Shown: in pieces, positions 6,636 to 7,743 of the stretch
Layout of the letters: every line of letters begins with the position of its first letter
Position numbering within the stretch: the first letter of the stretch is position 1
Origin: Rhodobiaceae bacterium
GTDB taxonomy: Bacteria; Pseudomonadota; Alphaproteobacteria; RS24
DNA: 7,743 bases
Reading direction: 5' to 3'
Assembly (NCBI GenBank): GCA_002683515.1
Contig: NYTN01000023.1
Location: forward strand, 2,198 to 9,940
The notes under the pieces: generated by a model
Told to the model about the DNA's origin: nothing
What the model saw: only the letters and a program-made list of their open reading frames with translations
Database searches by the model: none
Translations under genes and position numbers: made by a program

Positions 6636-6647
6636 ATTATCGATAAT
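6636..6647. repeat. Perfect 12-bp palindrome in the aminotransferase leader
   Basis: ATTATCGATAAT is its own reverse complement and lies 13-24 nt before the aminotransferase start codon, just at or after the predicted transcription start. It overlaps the neighbouring 19-bp dyad at 6643-6661. A perfect palindrome of this length at such a position may be a repressor site; the AT-rich setting raises the chance of coincidence. Confidence 0.4.
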
Positions 6648-6662
6648 AAAACGTTTATTATA
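6643..6662 (-). promoter_or_regulatory. TATAAT box with overlapping 8-bp inverted repeat upstream of alaC
   Basis: On the minus strand a perfect TATAAT lies at 6662-6657, about 33 nt before the aminotransferase ATG. A dyad ATAATAAA-ACG-TTTATTAT (6643-6661) covers five of its six bases, as an operator would. The -35 region is poor: with 17-nt spacing it reads CATAAG; a better TTGCCA (6689-6684) is 21 nt away, too far for the usual geometry. Such a promoter might need an activator. Pattern evidence only. Confidence 0.45.
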
Positions 6663-6691
6663 CTCTTAAATGCGGCAAGCTTATGGCAATT

Positions 6692-7111
6692 CTACTGAAC
6701 CACCCCAGATAAACCTGGAAAGGCCGGATTTTTATCCTGTTTTTGAGTTTGATCGTCTATTTGAGGCTTTTCCTCAATATTAGAAGTTGGCTCAGCAAGA
6801 GGTTTGGTCTCAACCGGCTCGGATGGCTGCGGGGTGATCCCATCATCAGTTTGTAATGATGGTAATCGGGAGAGTGATCCACCGCGTAATATAAAATCTG
6901 AATGGGCGCGATTTTCAACATCAGCTTTTAGAACATCCGAACGGGATGACTTATTTTGGAAAATATCACTGTAAATATTCCCGGGGTTTAAGGCGCTCGT
7001 TAAAGACGAACACCCTGCCAGCCCGAACGAAATAACAAGGGTTAATATTAGAGGTTTTAGAGAACGAGCAAAACCATCAATTAAAAATATCTTCATAGAG
7101 CGTATGTCCAT
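6692..7111 (-). CDS. Small putative lipoprotein of unknown function
   Basis: I do not recognise the family. The 139-residue product has a basic N terminus, a hydrophobic segment (19-31, KPLILTLVISFGL) and a lipobox LAGC (31-34), so Cys34 should be lipidated and become the mature N terminus. Ser35 follows rather than Asp, which in E. coli rules favours the outer membrane. The mature part (34-139) has a short region with SDVLKADVENRAHSDFILRG (58-77) and then a Pro/Glu/Gln/Asp/Lys-rich, probably disordered tail (about 89-130). No cysteine other than Cys34 and no enzyme motif is seen. I took the ATG at 7111, 7 nt after the argC stop; the ATG at 7096 (Met6) would give a more usual 28-residue signal peptide and cannot be excluded. 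Ribosome sites for both are weak. The spacing suggests cotranscription with argC; 68 nt separate its end from the aminotransferase. That it is a real lipoprotein gene is likely; its role is open. Confidence 0.75.
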   Translation of the reverse strand: MDIRSMKIFLIDGFARSLKPLILTLVISFGLAGCSSLTSALNPGNIYSDIFQNKSSRSDVLKADVENRAHSDFILRGGSLSRLPSLQTDDGITPQPSEPVETKPLAEPTSNIEEKPQIDDQTQKQDKNPAFPGLSGVVQ

Positions 7112-7118
7112 TTCTAAA

Positions 7119-7743
7119 TTATGGGTAAAGTGGCAATTGTGTTAAGCCACTTTTTTCCTCAAACCCGCACATTAAGTTCATATTTTGTATAGCCTGACCG
7201 CTAGACCCTTTAACCAAATTATCTAGCGTTGCCACCAATATAACCCTATTAGGCACGCGGTCATCATAAACACCGACATGGCAATAATTTGAACCTCTTA
7301 CGTGACGAGAAGCTGGTGTTTCATCCGCGCCAACAATCCGCACAAAAGGTTTATCGTCATAAAATCTATCCAAAGTAGACCTGATTTCATCTGCATTTTC
7401 ACCATTCGTCTTTGCGTAAATGGTTACCAACTCACCCCGGTTCATTGGCACTAAATGCGGCGTAAAGTTTATCGTTACATTATCCAAACCTGCCGCAAAT
7501 CCTAGCTCTTGTTCAATCTCAGGTGCGTGACGATGATGCGCTATACCATAAGGTGCAATTCCTTCAGCGATTTCGCTAAACAAATTAGTTTCCTTTAAAC
7601 TCCGTCCAGCCCCGGTTACACCTGACTTGGCATCAATTATTAAATCCTCACAGATAACCTGCCCAGCCTTTATGACGGGCAATAAAGCCGTCAAAACTGC
7701 AGTTGGATAACATCCCGGACATGCCACAAGGCGCGCAGAAGAT
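7119..7743 (-). CDS. argC: N-acetyl-gamma-glutamyl-phosphate reductase ArgC (N terminus outside window)
   Basis: Reduces N-acetyl-glutamyl phosphate with NADPH to N-acetylglutamate 5-semialdehyde, the third step of arginine synthesis, in the cytoplasm. About 207 C-terminal residues are visible. The fragment opens with SSARLVACPGCYPTAV, where the Cys of GCYPT (codon 7712-7710) is the catalytic thiol; DAKSGVTGAGR and then HHRHAPEIEQEL follow, the latter with the active-site His region, then NFTPHLVPMNRGEL. The GTG at 7727 is only the Val before ACPGC, not a start, since in-frame family sequence continues to the right edge. The full protein of this family is about 310-350 residues, so the NADPH-binding N-terminal domain lies outside. 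It ends PLYP with TAA at 7121-7119, 7 nt before the lipoprotein gene. Family call is firm. Confidence 0.95.
   Translation of the reverse strand, partial: SSARLVACPGCYPTAVLTALLPVIKAGQVICEDLIIDAKSGVTGAGRSLKETNLFSEIAEGIAPYGIAHHRHAPEIEQELGFAAGLDNVTINFTPHLVPMNRGELVTIYAKTNGENADEIRSTLDRFYDDKPFVRIVGADETPASRHVRGSNYCHVGVYDDRVPNRVILVATLDNLVKGSSGQAIQNMNLMCGFEEKSGLTQLPLYP

Noticed and set aside
6692..6730. Terminator after the lipoprotein gene
   Set aside because: A CCAGG...TCTGG-like stem is within the coding end and no T-run follows before the aminotransferase promoter, so read-through remains possible.
7725..7727. GTG at 7727 as argC start
   Set aside because: It is the Val just before ACPGCYPT; in-frame ArgC-like residues SSARL continue to the window edge, so the gene is cut by the window, not short.
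1..7743. Mobile element, CRISPR array or defence system
   Set aside because: No transposase, integrase, spaced direct repeats or defence-family motif was found on either strand; the window is mainly housekeeping genes.

Overview
The window looks like ordinary chromosomal sequence from an alphaproteobacterium of moderate to low GC. The assignment rests on protein character (alphaproteobacterial-looking GlpX, RecJ and homoserine dehydrogenase), the tRNA-Glu sequence, and the gene order aminotransferase - hom - glpX - recJ, which I recall as common in that class. I cannot name a genus. No mobile element, CRISPR array, phage gene or defence system is visible.

Layout. The left arm (1-1034, plus strand) holds the C-terminal end of a Sel1-repeat protein and a complete, probably exported methionine sulfoxide reductase MsrA. 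From about 1129 to the right edge everything is on the minus strand. In transcription order this is: the 3' two-thirds of argC (running off the right edge), a small unknown lipoprotein, an AlaC-type aminotransferase, homoserine dehydrogenase (hom), class II fructose-1,6-bisphosphatase (glpX), the ssDNA exonuclease recJ, and tRNA-Glu(UUC). msrA and the tRNA converge on a short AT-rich gap that may hold a weak two-way terminator.

Working together. Gaps are short (argC-lipoprotein 7 nt; aminotransferase-hom 15 nt; hom-glpX 50 nt; glpX-recJ overlap by ATGA), so the minus strand probably forms one or two operons. A consensus TATAAT with an overlapping inverted repeat before the aminotransferase suggests that the aminotransferase-hom-glpX-recJ set has its own promoter. 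The genes join arginine synthesis (argC), amino-acid transamination, the branch to threonine/methionine (hom), gluconeogenesis (glpX) and DNA repair (recJ). recJ is an odd functional partner and is probably coupled to glpX only by translation. The tRNA has a good promoter candidate of its own in the recJ-tRNA gap.

Less explained details are regulatory: inverted repeats at the msrA leader and the aminotransferase promoter, and the uncharacterised lipoprotein. The left arm is visibly AT-richer than the recJ-hom block and abuts the 3' end of a tRNA gene, which is worth a comparative look but is not evidence of an island by itself.
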